In this document: piece by piece, positions 36,042-43,753 of the stretch
Layout of the letters: each line of letters opens with the position of its first letter
Numbering within the stretch: position 1 is the stretch's first letter
Source of the DNA: an uncultured Sphingobacteriaceae bacterium
GTDB taxonomy: Bacteria > Bacteroidota > Bacteroidia > Sphingobacteriales > Sphingobacteriaceae
DNA: 59,060 nt
Assembly: GCA_946480915.1 (NCBI GenBank)
Contig: CAMLLO010000027.1
Location: 1-59,060, forward strand
Reading direction: 5' to 3'
Translations under genes and position numbers: made by a program
Notes under the pieces: model-generated
Database searches by the model: none
Told to the model about the DNA's origin: nothing
The model's input: only the letters and a program-made list of their open reading frames with translations

Positions 36042-36613
36042 AGCAACTCCGGTTTTATCTTTTCCTTAAACTTTTCTCCAAACTTAATCAGCTTAGGCTG
36101 GATAACGAAAGTACAATATGGTTGTCCGGAGTTTTGGTTGAAATAATTTTGATGATAATCTTCAGCCTTATAAAAATCAGAGACAGGAGAAACTTCAGTT
36201 ACGATTGGAGCATCATACACCAGATCTTTGGTTAACTCATCAATCATCTTGTTTGCTTTTTCCTTTTGCTCCTGTGTATGAAAAAAGATGACAGAACGAT
36301 ATTGAGTACCGATATCATTTCCCTGCCGGTTCAACGTGGTAGGATTATGGGTTTTGAAAAATATTAATAAAAGCTCTTCATAGGAAATTACATTGGGATC
36401 AAAATCTACCTGAATAACTTCGGCGTGACCTGTATTTCCGCTACACACCTGCTCGTAGGTTGGATTGTCTAGATTTCCGCCCATGTAGCCGGAAGATACA
36501 GTGGAAACACCTTTTAGCGATTGAAAGATTGCCTCTGTGCACCAGAAACAACCAGAGCCAAAGGTTGCAGATTCGTGATTTAAAGGCACTTTTTCATTTA
36601 TATTCTGTTCCAT
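36038..36613 (-). CDS. msrA: Peptide methionine sulfoxide reductase MsrA (chimeric: 5' end supplied by an integrative element)
   Basis: A 191-aa enzyme that reduces methionine-S-sulfoxide in proteins using thioredoxin. The catalytic Cys22 lies in FGSGCFWCTEAIF; other family blocks are SGYMGGNLDNPTYEQVCSGN, GHAEVIQVDFDP and NQNSGQPYC. The gene is intact. Its first 21 codons, however, lie inside the integrated element: the 20-bp repeat at 36534-36553, which encodes GCFWCT, also occurs at 50215-50234, where a second 5' end of the same length and similar sequence is stranded. The gene is therefore a fusion of element-borne start and chromosomal body, and its promoter is now inside the element. 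Confidence 0.93.
   Translation of the reverse strand: MEQNINEKVPLNHESATFGSGCFWCTEAIFQSLKGVSTVSSGYMGGNLDNPTYEQVCSGNTGHAEVIQVDFDPNVISYEELLLIFFKTHNPTTLNRQGNDIGTQYRSVIFFHTQEQKEKANKMIDELTKDLVYDAPIVTEVSPVSDFYKAEDYHQNYFNQNSGQPYCTFVIQPKLIKFGEKFKEKIKPELL
36534..36553. repeat. Left attachment core
   Basis: A 20-bp sequence identical to 50215-50234 in the same orientation. On the minus strand it is codons 21 to 27 of msrA (GCFWCT and two bases of the next Glu). Recombination between two copies would excise the element and restore the original msrA. Confidence 0.88.
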
Positions 36614-36636
36614 TTCTCTTGATTTTTAAGCAGATT

Positions 36637-36670
36637 TCTCAACTTTTTTCTCAACTATTTTTTCTCAACT
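36637..36670. promoter_or_regulatory. Three TCTCAACT repeats, putative integrase arm sites (left)
   Basis: TCTCAACT occurs at 36637-36644, 36649-36656 and 36663-36670 in direct orientation, 84-117 bp inside the left core. The same octamer occurs twice at the right end (50148-50167). Short directly repeated motifs near both ends are typical of arm-type binding sites of tyrosine recombinases. They also lie in the region that must hold the new msrA promoter. Confidence 0.6.
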
Positions 36671-36818
36671 CAAACATTTTTTTGCAATCTGTTGACAATA
36701 GGATGCATGATTTGACGCTTATCAAAAGTAATCATAAGGGTTAAACCCAAAGTCATTGAAAAGTTTTAAGTTGATTTATAGGTTGGTGTAATATATATTG
36801 GTATTATTATTTTTGTGC

Positions 36819-37163
36819 ATGACTGAAGAACAGATAATCCAAACATTTGGTATTATAGCCGGAAGTGGAGTTGTTAGTGCATTTACCACCTATTTTTTAA
36901 ATAGGGATTTTCATAAAGTGAACATTCAAAAAGTCAAAGCAGAGACTTTGAAATTGGTAAGTGAATCACAAAAAGGATTATATGAATCCTTATCGAAGGA
37001 GCGGGAATATTATAAAAATGAAATAAAGGATTTAAGAAATAGTACGGAGGATTTAGTTAAAATCAACGATTTAGAAAGAGAAAGATTAGAATTGATGCAG
37101 GAAAATCTAAAACTTTTAGAAGAAAAAGAAGTGCTACTACTGCAACAACTTAATAGCAGATAA
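36819..37163 (+). CDS. Membrane-anchored coiled-coil protein, hypothetical
   Basis: A 114-aa protein from the ATG at 36819 (a TTG at 36798 would extend it by seven residues). One membrane helix at the N-terminus (IIQTFGIIAGSGVVSAFTTY) is followed by a long charged coiled coil (ESLSKEREYYKNEIKDLRNS, then LMQENLKLLEEKEVLLLQQL). It is the first gene inside the left end of the element. Such small anchored coils are frequent in mobile elements; the function is unknown. Confidence 0.6.
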   Translation: MTEEQIIQTFGIIAGSGVVSAFTTYFLNRDFHKVNIQKVKAETLKLVSESQKGLYESLSKEREYYKNEIKDLRNSTEDLVKINDLERERLELMQENLKLLEEKEVLLLQQLNSR

Positions 37164-37171
37164 GGCAAGTC

Positions 37172-37417
37172 TTACATTTTAAATTTCTTGTTCAATATCC
37201 GGTCTTTGAGTTCTGCTTTCTTTTCTTCTTTAGTTTTTGGAATGCGTTTTTTCGGTTCAACATATAAAGCTTGTTTGGTAGCTGCTGATATTGTTCCTGT
37301 TTTTCGGTCTTTCCTAAGTTCAGACACTTCAGTACGTAATGCACGTAGTTCTTCCAGTATCAGATACATTATATCCGATGTACTTGGTGGTGTACTATGT
37401 GCATTATGAACCTTCAC
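37172..37417 (-). CDS. Small basic coiled-coil protein, hypothetical
   Basis: An 81-aa protein with a helical centre (DIMYLILEELRALRTEVSEL) and a lysine-rich C-terminus (KKRIPKTKEEKKAELKDRIL). It lies 4 bp after the 98-aa gene on the same strand, so the two are probably co-transcribed. It could bind nucleic acid or regulate the element; nothing proves this. Confidence 0.5.
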   Translation of the reverse strand: MKVHNAHSTPPSTSDIMYLILEELRALRTEVSELRKDRKTGTISAATKQALYVEPKKRIPKTKEEKKAELKDRILNKKFKM

Positions 37418-37421
37418 CTAT

Positions 37422-37718
37422 CTATTCAGATGAGGTAATAAAAGTTAAGGGATAATTGTGGTAGCTTCCAGTGTGATAACCATCGCTTGCATTCAGTCCT
37501 TTTACAACTGCTAAAAGGGCTGTAAAGGCTTCACTCTCATATATAGTAATTGTGTAACTATTGTCCAATTTACAGGTTAACCGACCAACTACTATTTCAT
37601 CGGAATTAATAAGGTCTGCTTCAATTTCTCCTGAGTCATATTCAGTAGATTCATCACAAAATAAATTGACCTTATCTAACCTAAACTGTTCACGTATTTT
37701 TGCTATGTTTTTTTCCAT
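37422..37718 (-). CDS. Hypothetical protein
   Basis: A 98-aa acidic protein without recognised domain, predicted beta-rich (EIEADLINSDEIVVGRLTCK, then NSYTITIYESEAFTALLAVV). It is the first gene of a two-gene unit running toward the left end of the element, starting beside the long non-coding region that may be the origin. Confidence 0.5.
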   Translation of the reverse strand: MEKNIAKIREQFRLDKVNLFCDESTEYDSGEIEADLINSDEIVVGRLTCKLDNSYTITIYESEAFTALLAVVKGLNASDGYHTGSYHNYPLTFITSSE

Positions 37719-38657
37719 AGCTATAAAAATATACTAAAAAAAAGTGATTTTCAAACAGGTTTTTTCTGAAAGTAGGTTCTGTAAATTTATAAATAAAAAG
37801 TGCGTTTAAACAGTTTAAACGAAGATTTTAACTTCAAAATGAATTGTAACTTTTGTGTAATATTTTGCTGCCTATAAAATAGCGTGGCGGAAAAATATTT
37901 ATAAATTTACAAAACCCACAAGGCGATACTTTTTTAATTTTGACTGGATTTCGTGGCATCTAAGCAATCATTATACAAAAAACGATGGTTATCGCCAAGA
38001 ATAATTTAAAAGCCTTAAATCGCCTTAATTTAAGTCCAATTTGGTGAGTTGAATAAATTTGAACATCAAATCGACTGCTTATTATAAAAATTGAAACAAA
38101 TAGTAATTCCTTCCTATATAGGAGTACTTAATTGCTTATCCATTACAAGCCCCGTTTCGATATAAAAAACATTTTTTAAGATGTACCATAACGGGTGAAT
38201 TCGGTACTTTTCTTCTCTTTTACCCCTATAATTAACCGTAATATAAGGCTAAAAACAACAATGTATAAGTTATGAAAATTGGGATTCTGATACTTTTTGC
38301 CGAACTTTTTGCCTTATGCGAAGCCGGAGGGGGGGTAATCCCCCAATTTTAAGTCAAATTTATCTTTGGAATTTTTGAAAAGTGCTGTACCGTATCCCGT
38401 TATTCAAAAAAAAAGTAATTATTATAAAATGAGCAGTGGGGAGCAAAGACAATCGGAAATAAAAATCTGAATTGAAATTTTAGCCCCCCCCCTTAAAAAT
38501 TTTTTAAAAAATTGGGATTTTGATATCAAAACCTAAAGGTTTAACCCTTACTTCGGGTCATATAGCTGTGGCAGCTCTTATTAATATATTTATAACTATT
38601 AATGTTATTATATAGAATTAGTTATTATAATTATTGATTACTATTATTTGATAATTA
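37719..38657. other. Long AT-rich non-coding region, possible replication origin of the element
   Basis: About 940 bp with no credible frame. It lies between the leftward pair of small genes and the rightward polymerase-like gene. It contains the inverted repeats at 37780-37911, a G-tract hairpin (seven G, TAAT, five C) at 38329-38344, a run of nine C near 38484 and a strongly AT-rich stretch (38580-38657) just before the polymerase-like gene. This is a typical position and make-up for an origin or transfer site, but the role is inferred. Confidence 0.45.
37780..37911. repeat. Nested inverted repeats
   Basis: TGTAAATTTATAAATA at 37780-37795 is the exact reverse complement of 37896-37911. Between them lies CGTTTAAAC-A-GTTTAAACG at 37803-37821, a perfect 9+1+9 palindrome. 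Candidates are replication initiator sites or a resolvase site. Confidence 0.7.
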
Positions 38658-40295
38658 ATGAAGGAATCATTTAGGTTTTATTCAAATTTTAAAGTTGTTG
38701 AGATTTTATTATCTAAAGTTTCAGGCATACAGAATATTGATTTTAAAAAGAATTACTATAAATATTTATATATAATCAACGTAATAATTTTTTATAAAAT
38801 AAAATATAGTGTAGAAGCTGATTTTAAAGGTGTACCTATTAATTCTGATTTACTTTCGGATATTATAAAGGTTCAGAATTCAAGTAAGTTTCTAAGAAAT
38901 TTGCGTGATTGGAAGTTAATCGAAATCGTTGGTCAATATGTTATAGACGTTCATTCTAACTATTATGATTTATGTAAGGAATTTCGGGATGATGAATTAT
39001 ATATAATTTATGTTAATCGTTCAGAGTATCCTCTATTAATTGACAGGTTAAATTTTGAGGCTGAAAATTCATTAACTGGAGTTACTAAAAAGCTTCATAA
39101 TATTTTATGTGATAATATTTCTTTATCTCCCGAAGGCATCGCTTATTTAGGAGAGGTCTTAAAAATACAACCGGAATATGTAAAATATAAAACCTCCAAA
39201 CTGAAAAACGATATTGAATACGAGGGTGAATTTATCATGAAAGGATTTAGAATCCACAGAAATGATTTAAAGCTCTTAGATATTTATAACAAAAAGTTTG
39301 ATACCGTTAGACCTATCCCCGGTAGTAGAATCTATTCAAACCTTACAAGTTTAAAAAGAGAGCATCGAAGATTTCTTTTATTTAATGGAAATCCCCTATT
39401 AATGACTGATATATCCTGTTCACAAATTTTGTTAAGTGTTGAAGTACTCTTAAAGCAATACTCAATAACTTCCGGTGTAGGCAGAAATGATATACCAGAG
39501 GATATTTTATTTTATAAAAGGCTTGCTGAAAATGGTTTGTTTTATGATTTTATGGCAGGCTTTTCAAAGCTTTGGATTACTATACCGAAAGAGAGAAGTA
39601 AATTTAAAAAGCAATTTTTTATCGATGTTTTCTTTTCCAAAGTTGCTAACTGGACTACTGATATTAAGACAGCTTTTCAACAAAGTTTTCCCACCGTTGC
39701 ACAATTGATAAATGATATTAAAAAAACCGGACATGGTGAATTTGCAGTTCAACTTCAAAAGTTTGAAGCTTCTATTATTATAGATAAAGCTGCTAAAGAA
39801 TTGATTAGGCAAAACAAGAAGGTTTTAACACTTCATGATGCAATTATAGCAGATAATGAAGAAACCTTAAAAATGGCTGAATCGATTATTGAACGTGAAT
39901 TAATCAAACTTAAAACCCCACTAAAACCCCATTTTAAGCGTGATAACGGATTACTATTACGTGACCTATATTCTCCTAAAGAGTCCGAGACAATTATTTT
40001 TCCTCAAATGAGTATTCAGATATTGGATTTTGAATTATTTATTAAGGAATTAGGGTATCTCAGTATTGAAGAATTTAGGAGTGTAGCGTATATATTGTCG
40101 GGATTTTTTGAAGGTTTCAATTTAATTCCAATTCATCACCGGGATTATGCTTTCAACGTAATAAGAAGGGGAAATCCTACTGTTGTAAGGTATGAATATT
40201 TTGGTAGTGATGAGGAGGAGGAGTATGAAGATGATGAGGATGTTGATGAAGATTATGAGGGTTATGGGAATGTTGATACCAATGAGAAAAATTAG
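38658..40295 (+). CDS. Divergent family A DNA polymerase-like protein, possible replication protein of the element
   Basis: A 545-aa protein. The middle and C-terminal parts show the three palm motifs of family A polymerases in order. Before motif A, RIYSNLTSLKREHRRFL precedes LLMTDISCSQ, giving Asp251 where Pol I has DYSQIE. A motif B-like segment at 313-326 (RSKFKKQFFIDVFF) supplies Arg and Lys. Motif C at about 389-396 (VLTLHDAI) gives His393-Asp394, like VHDE. No exonuclease domain is visible; the N-terminal 200 residues are unassigned. The last 30 residues are extremely acidic (DEEEEYEDDEDVDEDYEGYG). Placed after an origin-like region, it may copy or prime the element. Activity is inferred from motifs only. 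Confidence 0.6.
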   Translation: MKESFRFYSNFKVVEILLSKVSGIQNIDFKKNYYKYLYIINVIIFYKIKYSVEADFKGVPINSDLLSDIIKVQNSSKFLRNLRDWKLIEIVGQYVIDVHSNYYDLCKEFRDDELYIIYVNRSEYPLLIDRLNFEAENSLTGVTKKLHNILCDNISLSPEGIAYLGEVLKIQPEYVKYKTSKLKNDIEYEGEFIMKGFRIHRNDLKLLDIYNKKFDTVRPIPGSRIYSNLTSLKREHRRFLLFNGNPLLMTDISCSQILLSVEVLLKQYSITSGVGRNDIPEDILFYKRLAENGLFYDFMAGFSKLWITIPKERSKFKKQFFIDVFFSKVANWTTDIKTAFQQSFPTVAQLINDIKKTGHGEFAVQLQKFEASIIIDKAAKELIRQNKKVLTLHDAIIADNEETLKMAESIIERELIKLKTPLKPHFKRDNGLLLRDLYSPKESETIIFPQMSIQILDFELFIKELGYLSIEEFRSVAYILSGFFEGFNLIPIHHRDYAFNVIRRGNPTVVRYEYFGSDEEEEYEDDEDVDEDYEGYGNVDTNEKN

Positions 40296-40333
40296 CAGAC
40301 AGTCAAAAAAATTATGTTGAAGTATTTATAAGT

Positions 40334-40579
40334 ATGAGCATAATTTTAACAGACAACGAGATTGAAAAATTTATCAAAGAAGTCACTTTACTAAAAGTAA
40401 AACATCTTAAAATTCTTGATTTACACTCTTCAAAAGAGTTTTGGTCTATAGATATTTTTAAAAATTTATTGCGGTTTAGAATATCTAAAACCTTACCGGA
40501 AATTGTGAAATTGGATTTGATAGCTATTTGGTTGAAAACGCTAAGTGTGGATAGGGAATCATATATAAGAGAAGTTTAG
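40334..40579 (+). CDS. Small hypothetical protein downstream of the polymerase-like gene
   Basis: An 81-aa helical protein (NEIEKFIKEVTLLKVKHLKI, then RISKTLPEIVKLDLIAIWLK) 38 bp after the polymerase-like gene and probably in its operon. No domain was recognised. It may be a small partner of the replication protein. Confidence 0.5.
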   Translation: MSIILTDNEIEKFIKEVTLLKVKHLKILDLHSSKEFWSIDIFKNLLRFRISKTLPEIVKLDLIAIWLKTLSVDRESYIREV

Positions 40580-40580
40580 C

Positions 40581-41222
40581 TTAATTTTTGATACATCTAA
40601 CACTATATCCCCATCGACATTCAGCACCATCAAGGGTTGTTAGTTTTCTGCTACTTTCAATTTTTACTCTGTTGCACTCACCATCTATTTTTGTTGAAGA
40701 CCAGAATTCGGCACTTGATTGTATGTTTATCCTCTCTCCCTGACCCGTGCCGTTTCTGCTACCTAATGCCATTGCAGTAAATCCACTTGTATTACTTGCC
40801 GATTTGGAGGGATAACGCCAACCCTGTTTAGTAGTTAGTTTGTCAAAGGCTATTGTTTCCCCACCTAAATGATTAATTAAAATTTCCCATTCATCATTTG
40901 TCGGAACATGCCATCCATCAGGGGCTAAACCTCTTTCATCTCTAACCGCATAAGAATTGTAAAATTTACCAAGTTCTGGATGACTTTCCCATACATAGCA
41001 CCATGCAGGTTTTCTGTTCAAGTTAGCCATATACCAATCGTAATCGCTCTTTGCTTCTTCAATATCGTCACCATTTTTAAAAGTTATTACATCAAGGTTT
41101 TTTAACATCCAGATTTGGTCTCCAATTTCAACTTCTTCATTTTCACTTTTGAGTATCGTAGTTGTAAATGAAGAAGAAATAAAAAATATAGTAAAAAAAA
41201 GTATCAAGTATTTTTTTAACAT
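40581..41222 (-). CDS. Exported FISUMP-domain protein
   Basis: A 213-aa protein with a signal peptide (ILFFTIFFISSSFTTTIL) and the Fibrobacter succinogenes major paralogous domain (about 30-213): QIWMLKNLDVITFKNGDDIE, then GLAPDGWHVPTNDEWEILIN, FTAMALGSRN and the terminal GYSVRCIKN. Such domains occur on surface-exposed Bacteroidota proteins; the function is not known. It is part of a run of three exported proteins on the minus strand of the element. Confidence 0.8.
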   Translation of the reverse strand: MLKKYLILFFTIFFISSSFTTTILKSENEEVEIGDQIWMLKNLDVITFKNGDDIEEAKSDYDWYMANLNRKPAWCYVWESHPELGKFYNSYAVRDERGLAPDGWHVPTNDEWEILINHLGGETIAFDKLTTKQGWRYPSKSASNTSGFTAMALGSRNGTGQGERINIQSSAEFWSSTKIDGECNRVKIESSRKLTTLDGAECRWGYSVRCIKN

Positions 41223-41243
41223 ACTGGTGAGTTTAGCTGTTGG

Positions 41244-42167
41244 TTAATCGAAATTATTTGAGCCACTTTCCCATATCACATTCCCATTCAAATCTTTTCT
41301 ATATCTTTTTATTTCCTTACCAGAGGTATCAAATTGGATATAATCATCACCTTGCATAAGTTCGACAATTCCATTTTTATAATCTGTATTTTCAAGACCC
41401 GAAGATTGATATAATGGTAGTATGATTTCCGTACCACCCCTATCAATATATCCAATTAGTTCTTTATTCCAGCCGTTACCTGCTGGTGTACTATTCTCAA
41501 CTCTACAAAGCCCTTCCTCATTGAATCCATGTATCTTTTCGTATTTGGGACGAATAATTTCATTTCCGTTAATATCAATTAAGCCGTACCTTTTACCTAA
41601 ATCTCCCCATTTCTCAAACACCCAAATTACACCATCAACACTTTTCTCTATGCCATCATATTGAGGGGATACCACTTCTTCTCCGGTTAGCAATCTTACT
41701 AAGCCGTAGCCCGCATCAGTTTTAACTTTAATCAAGTCAGTATTTTGGAGGTACTTGATGTGATTACTTTCCCCAACTTCATGATATTTAAATTCAACGA
41801 TTTCTACCCCGGCTTTATCGACTATACCAGTGCAACAATTATTAGAAGCTACTACCGGGAATGTACCATCAAAATAAATTGAAGTATATTCTTTTATTGG
41901 GATAATTGTTTTGCCAGACTTATCTATTATTCCTAAAATTCCATTTACTCCAACTTTTGCAAAGCCTTTTTGGAAATGCTCAACATAATCGTATTTAAGC
42001 GGGATGACCTCTTGTTCTTTTGAATCAATAAATCCCCATTTGCCATTTTTACCCTTAACAGCCCGTAAGCCTTCAATCTCTTGCTCTATTTCTGTGTATT
42101 TATTTTCTTTGCATGATGTATTAAGTGCCACCAAAGTCACCAATATCAAATAATAAAATTTTCTCAT
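41244..42167 (-). CDS. WG-repeat lipoprotein
   Basis: A 307-aa lipoprotein (lipobox LNTSC) made of about six WG repeats, for example GKNGKWGFIDSKEQEVIPLK, ILGIIDKSGKTIIPIKEYTS and RYGLIDINGNEIIRPKYEKI. WG proteins form repetitive beta structures and are thought to mediate protein binding. It lies 21 bp upstream of the FISUMP gene on the same strand. Confidence 0.85.
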   Translation of the reverse strand: MRKFYYLILVTLVALNTSCKENKYTEIEQEIEGLRAVKGKNGKWGFIDSKEQEVIPLKYDYVEHFQKGFAKVGVNGILGIIDKSGKTIIPIKEYTSIYFDGTFPVVASNNCCTGIVDKAGVEIVEFKYHEVGESNHIKYLQNTDLIKVKTDAGYGLVRLLTGEEVVSPQYDGIEKSVDGVIWVFEKWGDLGKRYGLIDINGNEIIRPKYEKIHGFNEEGLCRVENSTPAGNGWNKELIGYIDRGGTEIILPLYQSSGLENTDYKNGIVELMQGDDYIQFDTSGKEIKRYRKDLNGNVIWESGSNNFD

Positions 42168-42197
42168 TTGGTTTTTTAAAAAGTATTTTTTGCTTAA

Positions 42198-42452
42198 TTA
42201 GTATCCTGCCATGCTTCGAGTTACTCTATCTTCAAGAGCTTGTTTTTCACCTGCAACTCTAACAGCTTCGTCATGTGCGATTCGCTTCATTTCTTCTCTG
42301 GAAGCTTCTTCTTTTGCTTTCTGAATTTTTTCCTGTTGTTCTAATGCTTTGGCAACTTCTTGCTGAATTCTCTTATCAGATTCAAAGTAATTACAGGAAG
42401 TAACCGTAGTAAGTAGGGCTAAGAAACAGGCATTTAGGAGTAACTTTTTCAT
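42198..42452 (-). CDS. Small coiled-coil lipoprotein
   Basis: An 84-aa lipoprotein starting at the ATG at 42452 (MKKLLLNACFLALLTTVTSC), which directly begins the signal peptide. The frame continues upstream to 42536, but that start would bury the signal. The mature part is one charged helix (QQEVAKALEQQEKIQKAKEE). It is the first of three genes for exported proteins and is divergent from the XRE regulator. Confidence 0.65.
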   Translation of the reverse strand: MKKLLLNACFLALLTTVTSCNYFESDKRIQQEVAKALEQQEKIQKAKEEASREEMKRIAHDEAVRVAGEKQALEDRVTRSMAGY

Positions 42453-42529
42453 TGAATATAAATTTAGGTTTTCAATTATAAGGCAAATTTGCCACAAGTC
42501 AAAATCAAAAATACTGTAAGCTTTGGCAT

Positions 42530-42754
42530 GTGCCACAGCATCGGGATATAAAAGCTATTGAAACTCTTGCTAAAAATGTAAGGAAGTATAGAACTGAAAA
42601 GGATATGACTATGGAGGCTTTGGCTAATACTACAGGAATAGAATATAGTCAAATAAGCCGAATTGAGAGAGGCTTAATCAATACAAGTGTATCAGTAATA
42701 TTTTCTATTGCTAATGCACTTGAGATAGACCCGGGTAAGCTTTTAGAAAAATAA
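42530..42754 (+). CDS. XRE-family helix-turn-helix regulator
   Basis: A 74-aa DNA-binding protein consisting of a single HTH domain: MTMEALANTTGIEYSQISRI, then GLINTSVSVIFSIANALEID. The start is a GTG at 42530; no in-frame ATG gives a complete domain. It is divergent from the lipoprotein run and convergent with the serine recombinase gene, and is a likely regulator of element genes. Confidence 0.8.
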   Translation: MPQHRDIKAIETLAKNVRKYRTEKDMTMEALANTTGIEYSQISRIERGLINTSVSVIFSIANALEIDPGKLLEK

Positions 42755-42787
42755 ATTTTTAGTCAAATCTTCTCGCAGCATGTAGAA

Positions 42788-43408
42788 TTAAGATGCGTTT
42801 AATAAAGAGTGCTTACTCGCTAAATTCTTTACCTTTTGTATTGTACGGGTTGATGCACCAGTAGCAGCACTTGTTTCACGGAGTGTTAAACCTTTTTTTA
42901 ATTTTTGAATAATCTTTTGAGATTTTTCTTTTTTTAAAAATTCTAACTGTGATTCATTAGTACCGGAAGGTCTACCTAAAGTGCCACCATTCTGAACATA
43001 AACTAACCTTCCAACTGTTGTTCTTTCTTTTATGTTTTCTAATTCCATCGCATATAATCCCGTCATAACAGTGGATACCAAATCCCAAATTGGGTTTTTC
43101 TTGCCATTTGGTCTTGATTGTAACCCGATATTTCTCACTACGACATTTACTTCTTTTGAATCTAACCATATCAGATTATTGATTACATCTCCCGTATTCC
43201 TTCCAATTCTGCTGAACTCTTCTATAACCAGCTCTGTTACTTTCCCACTCTCAACTAATTCACAAAGTACTTTTCCTTTTTCTCTCTCTTTAAGGGCTTT
43301 TGAACCTGATGTTTTATCAAGCAAAACTAAATCATACTTTTCTTTATCATCTGTGAACCTTAAACCAGATTGTTGCAAAGTTGAAACTCGGTTATATTTA
43401 ATTTTCAT
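42788..43408 (-). CDS. Serine recombinase (resolvase family)
   Basis: A 206-aa site-specific recombinase. The catalytic Ser9 lies in YNRVSTLQQSG, and the second conserved block is VIEEFSRIGRNTGDVINNLI (the SRxGRN motif). The C-terminal helix-turn-helix is GLTLRETSAATGASTRTIQK. It has the size of resolvases and invertases rather than large serine integrases. Its role may be to resolve dimers of an excised circular form or to invert a segment; the perfect palindrome at 37803-37821 is one candidate site. Confidence 0.88.
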   Translation of the reverse strand: MKIKYNRVSTLQQSGLRFTDDKEKYDLVLLDKTSGSKALKEREKGKVLCELVESGKVTELVIEEFSRIGRNTGDVINNLIWLDSKEVNVVVRNIGLQSRPNGKKNPIWDLVSTVMTGLYAMELENIKERTTVGRLVYVQNGGTLGRPSGTNESQLEFLKKEKSQKIIQKLKKGLTLRETSAATGASTRTIQKVKNLASKHSLLNAS

Positions 43409-43753
43409 GATTTACTTTAAATCTATGATTAAAAATACATCAAATAATTTGTTTTTGCAAGTAATTGTTAAAAAAAAATCAGTAATGTTGAGGTACTTTT
43501 ACTTATGATTAATCTTACCACTGTTAGCTGAATTTAGCCATACATCTTTTGTGCATTACGAAGTAATTGGTGGACTTTGAGGGTAATTATTAGTAATCCT
43601 AAAAGTTAGGGCTGCGCATGCTAAAAAACGCATCATCAACTCTATTCATTTAAAAATTTTAACTTAGTAAATTATATTTCACTTTGCTAAAAATATTAGT
43701 ATAATTGTAAAATCTATTCCATATTATACTATAAGGCAACATACGTGTTCAAT
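43409..43753. other. Promoter region of the four-gene cassette
   Basis: About 340 bp with no gene. It separates the serine recombinase (leftward) from the helicase cassette (rightward) and must contain the cassette promoter. No clear consensus promoter or operator could be fixed. Confidence 0.4.

Noticed and set aside
36460..36744. 94-codon plus-strand frame across the left end of the element
   Set aside because: Antisense to msrA across the attachment core; it has no independent support and is explained by the reverse strand of the conserved gene.
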